From Pseudomonas rubra (GTDB lineage Bacteria; Pseudomonadota; Gammaproteobacteria; Pseudomonadales; Pseudomonadaceae): a stretch of DNA of 64,000 nt. Below are positions 8,743-19,429 of this stretch, in pieces; the stretch's first letter is position 1; the number at the start of each line of letters is the position of its first letter. Under the pieces are notes generated by a model. The model did no database searches. It was not told the DNA's origin and was given only the letters and a program-made list of their open reading frames with translations. Location of the stretch: NCBI RefSeq assembly GCF_028656935.1, contig NZ_JAMDGZ010000019.1, positions 186,001-250,000 on the forward strand. Reading direction: 5' to 3'. The position numbers and the translations under genes were made by a program.

Positions 8743-9321
8743 ATGTTGAAAAAGACTTTTGCCGCTCTGGCGCTCGGTACCGCACTGTTCTCGGCCGGTC
8801 AGGCAATGGCAGCAGACTACAAGATCGACAAGGAAGGCCAGCACGCCTTCGTTGACTGGAAAATCAGCCACCTGGGCTACAGCTTCATCCACGGTACCTT
8901 CAAGGATTTCGATGGCTCCTTCAGCTGGGATGCCGCCAAGCCTGAAGCCAGCAAGATCGCTGTCGACCTGAAAACCGCCAGCCTGTGGTCCAACCACGCC
9001 GAGCGTGACAAGCACATCGCCAGCAAAGACTTCCTCGATGTGAAGACGTACCCAGACGCCAAGTTCGTCTCTACCGCTGTCAAATCCACCGGCGAGAAAA
9101 CCGCTGACGTGACCGGCGACCTGACCCTGCACGGCGTTACCAAGCCTGTGATCTTCAAGGCCACCTTCAACGGTGAAGGCAAGGACCCATGGGGTGGCGA
9201 GCGTGCCGGCTTCAACGCTACCACCACGCTGAACCTGAACGACTTCGGTATCAAAGGCCCAGGTGCTTCTTCGCAGACCCTGGATCTGGACATCTCGATC
9301 GAAGGTATCAAGCAGAAGTAA
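8743..9321 (+). CDS. YceI-family periplasmic lipid-binding protein
   Basis: A 192-residue protein with a Sec signal peptide (cut near AMA-ADY, residues 1-23) followed by a YceI beta-barrel domain. Family marks are [27 protein letters not shown] near the start, the [16 protein letters not shown] block and [11 protein letters not shown]. YceI-like proteins fold as lipocalin-like barrels that hold isoprenoid chains such as polyprenyl quinones. The pairing with cytochrome b561 therefore suggests a quinone-related periplasmic task, by inference from the family. RBS AAAGGGA precedes the ATG. A strong hairpin follows the stop codon. Confidence 0.92.
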   Translation: MLKKTFAALALGTALFSAGQAMAADYKIDKEGQHAFVDWKISHLGYSFIHGTFKDFDGSFSWDAAKPEASKIAVDLKTASLWSNHAERDKHIASKDFLDVKTYPDAKFVSTAVKSTGEKTADVTGDLTLHGVTKPVIFKATFNGEGKDPWGGERAGFNATTTLNLNDFGIKGPGASSQTLDLDISIEGIKQK

Positions 9322-9335
9322 TTGTTGCTGGACAA

Positions 9336-9369
9336 ACAAAAACGCCGCCCCTGAGGGCGGCGTTTTTGT
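9336..9369. terminator. Bidirectional intrinsic terminator between yceI and rhlE
   Basis: Perfect 15-bp arms (ACAAAAACGCCGCCC and its complement) around a CTGA loop. The stem ends in A/T runs on both sides, so it can stop transcripts from either strand. Confidence 0.93.
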
Positions 9370-9385
9370 TGGCGCGGTCGCTAAC

Positions 9386-11281
9386 TCAGCGGTTGCGCGT
9401 CAGCAGTGCGGGCTTCTCGCCACGTGGACGGCTTGGCAGCTGTTCGAGCTGTTCGGCAGTCGGGAAGCGGTCGACTTTCGACTCTTTGTGCATGATCTTC
9501 GGCTGCGGCTGGCCTTCACGCGGATTGCGTACGGCCGGCTCTTTGCTTGGTTGATCATCACGAGCCGGGCGGCGATTGCGACCGCCACCGTCACGGCTGC
9601 CACCGCCATTTCGGGCGCCGTCACCGCGCTTCTCGCCATTGGCTGCTGCACCGCCACCGCTGCGCGGGCCGTTGTTGCTGCGCGGCTGTCCGCCACGTGG
9701 TGGGTTGCCAGTACCAGTACCAGCGCCGGAACCAGAACCGGTTTGCGCAGGTGCGCCCGGACGGCGATTGCGGCCCGGGTTGCCCTTGCCCTGGTAGGGG
9801 CTGACGTAGTCGGCGCGGTTGCCGAAATTGTCCACGTCGTCATCCAGGAACTCTTCCGGATCACGGTTGGCCGACACCGGCGGTGTACCTGGCTGGGCCG
9901 ACTGGCTTTGACGCGGCTTGTTGTCGCGCGGCTTGCGCTCCTGGCGGCCACCGGCGGATTTCTCCGCGGTTTTTTCCTTGTCCTTTTCGCGGCCTTTGTC
10001 TTTGCCCTGATCCTTGCCTTTGTCCTTGCGACCGCCGCTACCGGCATTGCTGCCATCGGCACGCTGGCCACGGCCACCGCGCGGATTGTTTTGCGGACGT
10101 TCACGGACTTCGGGTTTTTCAGCTTCGACCTTGGAGGCATCAAAGCCCATCAGGTCGCCATCCTGGATCTTCTGGCGGGTCACGCGCTCAATGCTTTTGA
10201 GCAGCTTTTCTTCATCCGGGGCGACCAGCGAGATGGCCTCGCCCGAACGACCGGCACGGCCGGTACGGCCGATGCGGTGGACGTAGTCTTCCTCGACGTT
10301 GGGCAGCTCGAAGTTGACCACGTGCGGCAGTTGGTCGATGTCCAGACCACGTGCGGCGATGTCGGTGGCGACCATGATACGCACGCTGCCGGCCTTGAAG
10401 TCGGCCAGGGCCTTGGTGCGTGCGTTCTGGCTCTTGTTGCCGTGGATCGCCGCGGCGGTCAGGCCATGCTTTTCCAGGTACTCGGCCAGGCGGTTGGCGC
10501 CGTGCTTGGTACGGGTGAAGACCAGGACCTGTTCCCAGGCACCCATGGTGATCAGGTGCGCCAGCAGGGCACGCTTGTGGCTGGCTGGCAGGCGGTAGAC
10601 ACGTTGTTCGATACGCTCGACGGTGGTGTTCGGCGGCGTGACTTCGATGCGTTCCGGGTTGTGCAGCAGCTTGTCGGCAAGGTCGGTGATGTCCTTGGAG
10701 AACGTCGCCGAGAACAGCAGGTTCTGACGCTTGGCCGGCAAGCGGGCGAGGACCTTCTTCACGTCGTGAATGAAGCCCATGTCGAGCATACGGTCGGCTT
10801 CGTCGAGCACCAGGGTTTCGACGTGGGACAGATCAACGCTGCCCTGGCCGGCCAGGTCGAGCAAGCGACCCGGGCAAGCCACCAGCACGTCAACACCTTT
10901 GGCCATGGCCTGAACCTGGGGGTTCATACCGACGCCGCCGAAGATGCAGGCGCTGACAAACTTGAGTTCGCGGGCGTAGACCTTGAAGCTGTCATGAACC
11001 TGGGCGGCCAGCTCGCGCGTCGGGGTCAGCACCAGTACCCGCGGCTGGCGTGGGCCATGACGCTGGGATTTGTCCGGGTGACCACCGGGGAACAGGCGTT
11101 CAAGGATCGGCAGGGCGAAACCGCCGGTTTTACCAGTACCTGTCTGGGCGGCAACCATCAGGTCGCGGCCTTGCAACACGGCGGGAATGGCCCGCTGTTG
11201 CACCGGAGTGGGCTGGGTGTAGCCCGCAGCCTCGATGGCGCGGACTAGAGCCTCGGAGAGACCGAGGGAGGCAAAGGACAT
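9386..11281 (-). CDS. rhlE: ATP-dependent DEAD-box RNA helicase RhlE
   Basis: A 631-residue helicase. Motifs in order: Q motif within [14 protein letters not shown] (residues 20-33), Walker [10 protein letters not shown] (about 45-52), [15 protein letters not shown] motif Ib, [10 protein letters not shown] (DEAD), SAT, and the helicase C motifs [13 protein letters not shown] and [11 protein letters not shown]. After about residue 390 comes a long, highly charged tail rich in Arg, Gly, Asn, Lys and Gln with repeated RNRRPG/GGGRNRR-like units. Such tails confer RNA binding in pseudomonad RhlE proteins. RhlE proteins act in RNA decay and ribosome assembly. The start at 11281 begins MSFASLGL, the usual RhlE N-terminus; the frame continues to 11344 without support. 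The 220 bp upstream up to the next gene hold no recognisable gene. Confidence 0.93.
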   Translation of the reverse strand: MSFASLGLSEALVRAIEAAGYTQPTPVQQRAIPAVLQGRDLMVAAQTGTGKTGGFALPILERLFPGGHPDKSQRHGPRQPRVLVLTPTRELAAQVHDSFKVYARELKFVSACIFGGVGMNPQVQAMAKGVDVLVACPGRLLDLAGQGSVDLSHVETLVLDEADRMLDMGFIHDVKKVLARLPAKRQNLLFSATFSKDITDLADKLLHNPERIEVTPPNTTVERIEQRVYRLPASHKRALLAHLITMGAWEQVLVFTRTKHGANRLAEYLEKHGLTAAAIHGNKSQNARTKALADFKAGSVRIMVATDIAARGLDIDQLPHVVNFELPNVEEDYVHRIGRTGRAGRSGEAISLVAPDEEKLLKSIERVTRQKIQDGDLMGFDASKVEAEKPEVRERPQNNPRGGRGQRADGSNAGSGGRKDKGKDQGKDKGREKDKEKTAEKSAGGRQERKPRDNKPRQSQSAQPGTPPVSANRDPEEFLDDDVDNFGNRADYVSPYQGKGNPGRNRRPGAPAQTGSGSGAGTGTGNPPRGGQPRSNNGPRSGGGAAANGEKRGDGARNGGGSRDGGGRNRRPARDDQPSKEPAVRNPREGQPQPKIMHKESKVDRFPTAEQLEQLPSRPRGEKPALLTRNR

Positions 11282-11502
11282 GAGCAATCCTGTTCTAATG
11301 GGGGCTGAGCCCGATGGGATAATCTTGCCTGGCGCGACGGGCATCAGTTGATGCTATCGCGTCCGGTCCAGCAGGGTCTTCAATGCGCATCCGGGGCGGC
11401 GGGCGGGCTCTTGGCCGCGCTGTCCTGCCGGTCGGGATGCCTTTTGCAAGGCCGAGCGTCCGGGCGTAAGCCTGGCGGGAAGGCCCGAGTATAACAGAGC
11501 AT

Positions 11503-12288
11503 TCAGCGTGTGCTGCTTTCCTGCTGCTCAACGGCGGGTTGAAAGTTATCCCCGGCACTGGCGTAACGGGCATGCAGCTCGGCATAGGCCGGTTCGCGCT
11601 TGAAGCGGCGCAGCTCGGCGGCAAAGCGCTGGGCCAGCAGGTCCATGCCAACATTGCGGCGTACGGCCAGGTACTGGCTCTGGCGGCTGACCACCAGCGG
11701 CAGTTCGCTGATTTGCTGCCCCAGGCCCAGGTTGCGTACCAGGTAACGTCCTACCCGGCGGTCAGTGATCAGCAGATCGATACGCCCGCGCTCGAGCTTT
11801 CCGAAGTTGGCTTCGTGGGTGGGAGCAGGTTCACGGGTGAACAGCGGCGATTCGATGAACGCCGTGCCGTAGCTGTAGCCAGGTGAAGTCCCGACGGTCA
11901 GGCCGCGCAGATCTTCCAGGCGCTTGACCCTGTGCGGGCGGTCGTTGGCATAGAACAGGGTGAACTCAACGTCGGACAAAGGTTCGCTAGGGTAGAACAG
12001 CTGGCTGTCGCGTTGCTCGGTCTGGAAGATGTCCAGCACACCATCAGCCAGGCCTTGCTCGATCATGGCCAGGCAACGCTTCCAGGGCAGAAACTGCCAT
12101 TCCACCTCGATCCCAAGGCGCTTGAATACCTCGGCGGTGACTTCGTAGTCGATGCCTTTGGCCTGGCCGTTCTCCAGGTACACATAGGGGGCCCAGGGTT
12201 CGGTGACGATACGCAGCTTCTCGCCGTAAGCAAAGGCACTTAGGCAAGTGAGAAACAGCGCGGTCAACAGGCGGGTGAAGTCGGGCAT
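11503..12288 (-). CDS. Periplasmic solute-binding protein, SBP_bac_3 family
   Basis: A 261-residue protein with an N-terminal signal peptide (about residues 1-22, ending AYG). A type II periplasmic-binding fold follows, starting LRIVTEPWAPYVYLENGQAKGIDYEVTAEVFKRLG and continuing with YPSEPLSDVEFTLFY and GLTVGTSPGYSYG. These resemble polar amino acid binding proteins (family 3). No permease or ATPase gene is adjacent, so it is an orphan binding protein and its ligand cannot be assigned. It could serve a transporter encoded elsewhere or act as a sensor input. It is read on the same strand as metF and ahcY but lies 66 bp beyond the metF stop. Confidence 0.82.
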   Translation of the reverse strand: MPDFTRLLTALFLTCLSAFAYGEKLRIVTEPWAPYVYLENGQAKGIDYEVTAEVFKRLGIEVEWQFLPWKRCLAMIEQGLADGVLDIFQTEQRDSQLFYPSEPLSDVEFTLFYANDRPHRVKRLEDLRGLTVGTSPGYSYGTAFIESPLFTREPAPTHEANFGKLERGRIDLLITDRRVGRYLVRNLGLGQQISELPLVVSRQSQYLAVRRNVGMDLLAQRFAAELRRFKREPAYAELHARYASAGDNFQPAVEQQESSTR

Positions 12289-12354
12289 GGCTGGAGATTA
12301 CGACGTGCGCACGGCTATGGCTAGTAGCCGTGCATGTCGATCCAGGCAGGACGA

Positions 12355-13200
12355 TCAGCGGGGCAACTTGAGATTGCTCCAGATCGCCAGGCTCGGTTCG
12401 GCCTGGTTCAGGGTGTAGAAGTGCAACCCTGGAGCGCCGCCTTGCAGCAGTTGCTCGCACATGCGGGTGATGACCTCTTCACCGAACTGCTGGATGCTTC
12501 TGACATCATCACCATAGGCTTCCAGCTGTTTGCGGATCCAGCGCGGGATCTCAGCGCCGCAGGCGTCGGAGAAGCGCGCCAGCTTGCTATAGTTGGTGAT
12601 CGGCATGATCCCCGGTACGACAGGAATATCCACACCCATCTGCTGCACGCGCTCGACGAAGTAGAAGTAGCTGTCAGCGTTGAAGAAGTACTGGGTGATG
12701 GCGCTGTTGGCACCGGCGTTGGCCTTGCGCACAAAGTTCTTCAGGTCATCTTCGAAGTTGCGCGCCTGGGGGTGCATTTCCGGGTAGGCGGCGATTTCAA
12801 TATGGAAGTGCTCACCGCTTTCCTGGCGGATGAACTCCACCAGTTCGTTGGCGTAGCGCAGCTCGCCGCTGGCCATGCCCATGCCTGATGGTAGGTCGCC
12901 GCGCAGGGCGACGATGCGCTGGATGCCGGCGGCCTTGTACTGGGTCAGCAGCGAGCGCAGATCATCCTTGCTGTCGCCGACGCACGACAGGTGCGGGGCC
13001 GCCGGTACTTTCACTTCGTTTTCCAGCTGCAGCACGGTGTTGATCGTGCGGTCGCGGGTCGAGCCACCGGCACCATAGGTGCAGGAGAAGAAATCCGGGT
13101 TGTAGCTGGCCAACTGACGGGCAGTGGCGAGCAGTTTTTCATGTCCAGCATCGGTCTTGGTCGGGAAGAACTCGAAGCTGTAACGACGTTCTTGAGACAT
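12355..13200 (-). CDS. metF: 5,10-methylenetetrahydrofolate reductase MetF
   Basis: A 281-residue flavoprotein of the MTHFR family. It reduces 5,10-methylene-THF to 5-methyl-THF, the methyl donor for methionine synthase. It begins MSQERRYSFEFFPTKTDAGHEKLL and has SCTYGAGGSTRDRT, HLSCVG and ALRGD segments typical of bacterial MetF. Length is standard (E. coli 296). The gene follows ahcY on the same strand with 96 bp between them, and a terminator hairpin lies in that gap. It can therefore be expressed from the riboswitch-controlled ahcY promoter by read-through or from its own promoter. Placement beside ahcY links it to the SAM/methionine cycle. Confidence 0.96.
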   Translation of the reverse strand: MSQERRYSFEFFPTKTDAGHEKLLATARQLASYNPDFFSCTYGAGGSTRDRTINTVLQLENEVKVPAAPHLSCVGDSKDDLRSLLTQYKAAGIQRIVALRGDLPSGMGMASGELRYANELVEFIRQESGEHFHIEIAAYPEMHPQARNFEDDLKNFVRKANAGANSAITQYFFNADSYFYFVERVQQMGVDIPVVPGIMPITNYSKLARFSDACGAEIPRWIRKQLEAYGDDVRSIQQFGEEVITRMCEQLLQGGAPGLHFYTLNQAEPSLAIWSNLKLPR

Positions 13201-13257
13201 GGCGAAATCCTGGTAAACCGATCAAGCAGGCCAGTTTTGCAACTGGCTCACAGAAAA

Positions 13258-13290
13258 AAGCCGGTGACGCTTGGTAGCGACACCGGCTTT
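13258..13290 (-). terminator. Intrinsic terminator after ahcY
   Basis: On the minus strand AAAGCCGGTG pairs with CACCGGCTTT and is followed by a run of T. It lies between the ahcY stop and metF, so it would reduce but perhaps not abolish read-through into metF. Confidence 0.85.
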
Positions 13291-13296
13291 GGCCCA

Positions 13297-14922
<1,626 letters not shown>

Positions 14923-15014
14923 TTAATCGAGACCATAGTCGATGTTAAATGGAGGAGGGGGGCAGGCTCTGCCATCATTACCCACATCGATTGGCAAGAC
15001 GGTCAGGAGCAGCT

Positions 15015-15413
15015 ATGAATTTCCACACCCGCAAATGGGTAAAACCCGAAGACCTCAACCCCAATGGCACCCTGTTCGGCGGCAGCCTTTTGCGCTGGAT
15101 CGACGAAGAGGCGGCGATCTATGCGATCGTCCAGTTGGGCAACCAGCGTGTGGTGACCAAGTACATCTCGGAGATCAACTTCGTCAGCGCCTCGCGCCAG
15201 GGCGACATCATCGAGCTGGGCATCACTGCCACCGAATTCGGCCGGACCTCGATCACTCTCAAGTGCGAAGTGCGCAACAAGATTACCCGCAGGAGCATCC
15301 TTACGGTTGATCGCATGGTCTTCGTCAACCTCGGTGAAGACGGCCTGCCGGCGCCGCATGGGCGGACCGAGATCAAGTACATCAAGGATCAGTTCGATAC
15401 CGCGGTGGAATGA
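15015..15413 (+). CDS. Acyl-CoA thioesterase, hot-dog fold (YciA/BFIT type)
   Basis: A 132-residue single hot-dog domain protein. The catalytic-region signature PEDLNPNGTLFGGSLLRWIDEEAAIYA is present, with Asn/Gly-rich loop and the Asp-Glu pair on the central helix. This matches short-to-medium chain acyl-CoA thioesterases, which hydrolyse acyl-CoA to free acid and CoA and act as hexamers or dimers of hot-dog dimers. The start at 15015 has CAGGAGCAGCT just upstream. An in-frame upstream start at 14949 lies in the divergent promoter region and lacks family similarity. The substrate range is not readable. It is followed by a REP pair and a convergent antiporter gene. Confidence 0.88.
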   Translation: MNFHTRKWVKPEDLNPNGTLFGGSLLRWIDEEAAIYAIVQLGNQRVVTKYISEINFVSASRQGDIIELGITATEFGRTSITLKCEVRNKITRRSILTVDRMVFVNLGEDGLPAPHGRTEIKYIKDQFDTAVE

Positions 15414-15417
15414 AAGG

Positions 15418-15471
15418 CATCGTCGACAAGCCGGCTCCCATATCCCTGTGGGAGCTGGCTTGCCAGCGATA
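15418..15471. repeat. Paired REP elements, GC[C/T]GGCAAG family
   Basis: CATCGTCGACAAGCCGGCT opens the element and GAGCTGGCTTGCCAGCGAT closes it, with imperfect complementarity. It lies between the convergent thioesterase and antiporter genes, where it can also serve as a transcript end. Confidence 0.75.
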
Positions 15472-15477
15472 GCGGTC

Positions 15478-16713
15478 TCAAGGCTGCTCGGTAACCCCAC
15501 GCACCACCCGTCCGATCGTCAGGCCCTGCAACAGGATCGACGACAGCACCACGATGTAGGTGATGCTCAGCAGCAGGTCACGTTCGGGACCGGTTGGCAG
15601 CGACAGGGCCAGGGCCACCGATACGCCACCGCGCAAGCCACCCCAGGTCAGTACTCGTACAGTGCCGCGCGGTACCGGGCGCCAGCGGCGCAGCATGACA
15701 ATGGCCGGGGCCACGGTCAGCAATCGCGACAGCAGGATCGCCACTGCCAGCACGCCGGCGGCCGCCAGGTGCATCCAGGAAAACGGCAGCAGCAACAACT
15801 CCAGGCCGATCAGGGCGAACAGCAGGGCGTTGAGCATGTCGTCGATCAGTTCCCAGAAACCGTCCATATAGCGACGAGTCATGTCGTTCATCGCCAGGTT
15901 GCGGCCCAGATTGCCGATGATCAGGCCGGCCACGACCATGGCGATCGGCGCCGAAACGTGCAACTCATAGGCCATGGCCGAACCACCGATCACCAGCGCC
16001 AGGGTTAGCATGACCTCGACCTGGTATTGCTCGATGCTCTTGATCATGCGGTAGGTGATGTAGCCCACCAGGCCGCCGAACACGATGCCGCCGATGGCTT
16101 CGCGGGCGAACAGGATCGCGGTGTCGGCTACTGTTGGCGTTTCGCCTAGCTGGGCGATGCCCAGCAATACGGTGAACACCACGACTGCAGTGCCGTCGTT
16201 GAACAGCGACTCGCCGACGATGGTGGTCTTCAGTGGCTTGGAGGCATTGGCGGTACGCAGCGCGCCAAGTACTGCGATCGGATCGGTGGGTGAAATCAGC
16301 GCACCGAACAGCAGGCAGTACAGCAGGCTCACGTGCCAGCCGAACAGGGCAAAGATCCAATGCGCCAGAAAGCCGATGACCACGGTTGCGATCAGCACGC
16401 CGACGGTTGCCAGCAGGCCGATCGGCCAGCGGTAGCTGCGCAGATCGGCAAGGTTGACGTGCAAGGCGCCGGCGAACAGCAGGAACGACAGCATCCAGTG
16501 CATCAGCAGATCGTTGAAGTCGATCTGGTTCATCAGGCCTTGCACGCGCTCTTCCAGGCCGGGGTAGCCGATCACGCTCAGGCCTTGTAGCAGCAGCGAG
16601 AACAGCAAGGCGGTGACCATCACGCCGATGGTCGGGGGCAGGCCGATGAAACGGTAATTTACATAGGTGAGGAGGGTGGTCAAACAGATAAACGCAGCAA
16701 CGAGCTCAAGCAT
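15478..16713 (-). CDS. CPA1-family Na+/H+ (cation:proton) antiporter
   Basis: A 411-residue polytopic inner-membrane protein with about 11-12 hydrophobic segments. It carries the CPA1 hallmarks FGALISPTDPIAVLGALR (Asp in the ion-binding helix) and GESLFNDGTAVVVF (Asn-Asp pair). These place it with NhaP/NHE-like exchangers that expel Na+ or K+ for H+. The start at 16713 begins directly with the first membrane helix (MLELVAAFICL); the open frame to 16797 adds a polar stretch without family support. It has no cytosolic C-terminal regulatory domain. Ion specificity cannot be told from sequence. The gene stands alone between a REP element and a divergent DMT permease gene. Confidence 0.9.
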   Translation of the reverse strand: MLELVAAFICLTTLLTYVNYRFIGLPPTIGVMVTALLFSLLLQGLSVIGYPGLEERVQGLMNQIDFNDLLMHWMLSFLLFAGALHVNLADLRSYRWPIGLLATVGVLIATVVIGFLAHWIFALFGWHVSLLYCLLFGALISPTDPIAVLGALRTANASKPLKTTIVGESLFNDGTAVVVFTVLLGIAQLGETPTVADTAILFAREAIGGIVFGGLVGYITYRMIKSIEQYQVEVMLTLALVIGGSAMAYELHVSAPIAMVVAGLIIGNLGRNLAMNDMTRRYMDGFWELIDDMLNALLFALIGLELLLLPFSWMHLAAAGVLAVAILLSRLLTVAPAIVMLRRWRPVPRGTVRVLTWGGLRGGVSVALALSLPTGPERDLLLSITYIVVLSSILLQGLTIGRVVRGVTEQP

Positions 16714-16895
16714 CCTAGGTCCTGTAGTGGCTTCCAAGTCGACACCCGATAGCCTCGGGCATTTCTTTGATGACTTGCCGAGGGCTTCGGGACACACTTT
16801 TGACTGGATCCGTTGACCGCGTTTCTCCGATTTCGTTTCCAGCAGCCTGCGCTGAAGTGGTTATATAGCGGCTGGCCATTGCCAAGGACCGTTGC

Positions 16896-17729
16896 GTGTT
16901 AGCCACTTCATTGGTACTGGTCGCGGCATTGCTGCACGCGACCTGGAACACCCTGATCAAATTCAGCGGCGAACGCTTGCTGGTGATTGCCAGCATGGAC
17001 GTGGTGGCGCTGGTGTTTGCCGTTGCCATGGTCGCGTTCGTTGAGGTGCCGCCGGCTGAAGTCTGGCCCTGGATGCTGGCGTCGGCACTGTTTGAACTGT
17101 TCTATCGTTTCCTGCTGATTCAGGCCTATCGGGTTGGCGACCTGGGGCTGGTCTACCCGCTTATGCGCGGTTTGTCGCCGCTGGTGGTATTGGCGCTGAC
17201 CCTGACCTTTGCCGGCGAAGCCCTGAGCAGCCAGCAGATCATCGGCATCCTGCTCATTCCCTGCGGCATGGCCTGTCTGCTCTGGCACGGTGGCGGCGGC
17301 GACCGGCTGCCCTGGTCGATGCTGCCGGTGGTGGCCCTGATCGGCTTGTGCATCGGTTGCTACACCTGGCTCGATGGCCAGGCGATCCGGCTGTGGTCGC
17401 ACCCGCTCGACTATCTTGTATGGCTGACCCTGGTCAGTGCCTGGCCGTTTCCGTTGCTGGCAGGGCTGGCCCGGCGCGCGCCGTTCATACTGTTCTGGCG
17501 CCTGCAGTGGCGTTTGGGGCTGGCGGTGGGCTTTTGCGTGTTGTTCAGCTATGCCCTGGTGCTCTGGGCCATGCAACTGGGCTCGGTGGCCGAGGCTGCA
17601 GCGTTGCGTGAAGTCAGCGTGATTCTGGTGGTGCTGTTCGGCATGCGCTACCTCAAAGAACCTTTTGGCGGGCCGAGGCTCTTAGCCTGTGTAGTGGTGC
17701 TGATCGGTATGCTGATCATGAAATTCTGA
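16896..17729 (+). CDS. EamA/DMT-superfamily permease
   Basis: A 277-residue membrane protein with ten predicted helices in two five-helix halves, the layout of the drug/metabolite transporter superfamily. The start codon is GTG at 16896, giving MLATSLVLVAALLHATWNT, a typical EamA N-terminus with the conserved HA-W segment. Further marks are RVGDLGLVYPLMRGLSPL at the end of the third helix and GSVAEAAALREVSVILVVLFG in the second half. The substrate is unknown; relatives export amino acids, nucleotides or drugs. The next gene starts 25 bp downstream on the same strand, so the two may form a small operon. Confidence 0.85.
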   Translation: MLATSLVLVAALLHATWNTLIKFSGERLLVIASMDVVALVFAVAMVAFVEVPPAEVWPWMLASALFELFYRFLLIQAYRVGDLGLVYPLMRGLSPLVVLALTLTFAGEALSSQQIIGILLIPCGMACLLWHGGGGDRLPWSMLPVVALIGLCIGCYTWLDGQAIRLWSHPLDYLVWLTLVSAWPFPLLAGLARRAPFILFWRLQWRLGLAVGFCVLFSYALVLWAMQLGSVAEAAALREVSVILVVLFGMRYLKEPFGGPRLLACVVVLIGMLIMKF

Positions 17730-17754
17730 TAACTCGACTGACAAGGATTTGGCC

Positions 17755-18141
17755 ATGACCGTTGCCTTCTGGTGTGTATTGATTGCGTTGTTCCTGCCCA
17801 TTGTCTGCACCAGCATTGCCAAGGTTGGCAGCGGGCGTTTCAACCTGCGCCAAAACCATGACCCGCGGGCCTTCCTCGACAAGCTGGAGGGCTTGCCGCG
17901 TCGGGCGCACGCGGCGCAATTGAACAGCTTCGAAGCGTTCCCGGCGTTTGCCGCTGCGGTGATCATTGCCGATATTGTCGGCAACGCCGAGCAGGTGACC
18001 CAAGACGTGCTGGCGGTGCTCTACATCACCAGCCGTTTGCTGTACATCATCTGCTACCTGGCCGACTGGGCCGCGTTGCGCTCGCTGGTCTGGTTCGTCG
18101 GCCTTGGCCTGATCGCCTCGTTCTTCTTCGTTTCGATCTGA
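17755..18141 (+). CDS. MAPEG-family membrane protein
   Basis: A 128-residue protein with four hydrophobic helices, matching the MAPEG family (membrane-associated proteins in eicosanoid and glutathione metabolism). Seen are NLRQNHDPRAFLDKLEGLPRRAHAAQLNSFEAFPAFAAAV, the family's conserved loop with Asn-Glu-Ala-Phe, and a C-terminal pair of helices with RLLYIICYLADWAALRSLVW. The ATG at 17755 is preceded by AAGGA at proper spacing and is preferred to the TTG at 17749. Bacterial members are rarely characterised; glutathione transferase activity is possible but not shown. It ends 6 bp from the convergent mltA stop. Confidence 0.87.
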   Translation: MTVAFWCVLIALFLPIVCTSIAKVGSGRFNLRQNHDPRAFLDKLEGLPRRAHAAQLNSFEAFPAFAAAVIIADIVGNAEQVTQDVLAVLYITSRLLYIICYLADWAALRSLVWFVGLGLIASFFFVSI

Positions 18142-18147
18142 GCCGCG

Positions 18148-19299
18148 TCAGGGCACCTGGGGCACGGCCGGCAAGGCTGTGCCCTTGGGCCACAGCAGCC
18201 AGATCTGGCCCTGCTGCTTCATGTCGCCGGCCAGTTTGCCAGCTTCACTGCCGGTGCCCCAGAACAGGTCCGCGCGTACCTCTCCGGTGATCGCGCCACC
18301 GGTGTCCTGGGCCGCGACCGGGCGTACCACCGGGGTACCATCAGGCCGGGTGGTGGAAAGCCACAGCAGGCTGCCCAGCGGAATCACCTTGCGGTCAATG
18401 GCCACGCTGTAGCCGGCCGTCAACGGTACATTGAGCGAGCCGCGGGGGCCTTCGTTGCTGTCGGGACGGGTGCTGAAGAACACGTAGCTGGGGTTGCTCG
18501 CCAGCAGTTCCGGTACCCGTGTCGGATTGCTCTGGGCCCAGGCATGGATGCTGCCCATGGTCACGTCTTCTTTCTTCAATTGCCCTTGCTCCACCAGCCA
18601 GCGGCCAATTGGCCGGTAGGGGTGGCCGTTCTGGTCGGCGTAGCCGATCCGCAACTGGCGGCCGTTTTCCAGTTGAATGCGCCCCGAGCCCTGGATCTGC
18701 AGGAACTGCAGGTCCATCGGGTCGGTCAACCAGGCCAGTACCGGGGCCTTGGCGCCTTGGGCATTGATGGTTTCAGCCGTGTCGTAGGGTTTGAGCACCC
18801 GGCCTTCGAGGCGGCCGCGCAGGCGCTTGCCCTTGAGCTCGGGATAGATGCTGTCCAGCGCCACCACGATCATGTCGTCCGGCACGCCATAGACCGGCAC
18901 GTTGGCGCTGTCCGTCTGGGTCAGGCTGCCGGGGTAGACCGGCTCGTAGTAGCCGGTGATCAGGCCGTTGGCGTTGTTTTCGGCCGAACGCATGCTGTAG
19001 ACCTCCAGCTGCGCCTGGAGAAAGCTGCGTACTTCAGCTGGGCTTGAAGGAACGGCCGCCGCAGCGGTGCAGGTGTTGGCCCAGATCGCATCGCGCTTGA
19101 GCCGCTCGCAGGCGCTGCGCCAGGACTCGAAGCCTGCCACCAGGTCGCTGTCGCTGACCGTTGGCAGGTCTTTCCAGGTGGCTCCGACGTAAGTGGCCAG
19201 GGGGTGTGGCTTGGGTTTTTCTGGTGCGCTGCCGTTGCAGCCGGCCAGCAGGGCCAGCACCGACAGGGTCCAGCCAAGGTGGCGCAAGGGAAGTTTCAT
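18148..19299 (-). CDS. mltA: Membrane-bound lytic murein transglycosylase A (MltA)
   Basis: A 383-residue outer-membrane lipoprotein. It cleaves the beta-1,4 bond between MurNAc and GlcNAc, forming 1,6-anhydro-MurNAc ends. A signal peptide ends in the lipobox LLAGC (about residues 16-20). The MltA domain follows (LITGYYEPVYPGSLT, IQGSGRIQL, IGYADQNGHPYRPIGRWL), then the 3D domain with GSLLWLSTTRPDGTPVVRPVAAQDTGGAITGEVRADLFWG, whose first Asp corresponds to the catalytic Asp of E. coli MltA. Start 19299 is the Met of the signal peptide; longer in-frame forms lack a signal. It diverges from the cytochrome c' gene with about 130 bp between. Confidence 0.94.
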   Translation of the reverse strand: MKLPLRHLGWTLSVLALLAGCNGSAPEKPKPHPLATYVGATWKDLPTVSDSDLVAGFESWRSACERLKRDAIWANTCTAAAAVPSSPAEVRSFLQAQLEVYSMRSAENNANGLITGYYEPVYPGSLTQTDSANVPVYGVPDDMIVVALDSIYPELKGKRLRGRLEGRVLKPYDTAETINAQGAKAPVLAWLTDPMDLQFLQIQGSGRIQLENGRQLRIGYADQNGHPYRPIGRWLVEQGQLKKEDVTMGSIHAWAQSNPTRVPELLASNPSYVFFSTRPDSNEGPRGSLNVPLTAGYSVAIDRKVIPLGSLLWLSTTRPDGTPVVRPVAAQDTGGAITGEVRADLFWGTGSEAGKLAGDMKQQGQIWLLWPKGTALPAVPQVP

Positions 19300-19429
19300 C
19301 AACGGGTTTCCTCGACGGTTGGCGGGGCTCGCAGCCTGTTTCGCAAACCGTAGTTTTAATAAGGGTATTGGTCTTTGCCGGTGAGGCGAGGATACTGGCC
19401 GCCTTTTTCCCTGAGCCGAAGTGATCAAG

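Noticed and set aside
9263..11248. 661-residue plus-strand frame opposite rhlE
   Set aside because: The minus strand encodes all helicase motifs; this frame is its complement and shows only Ala/Gly/Val-rich sequence.
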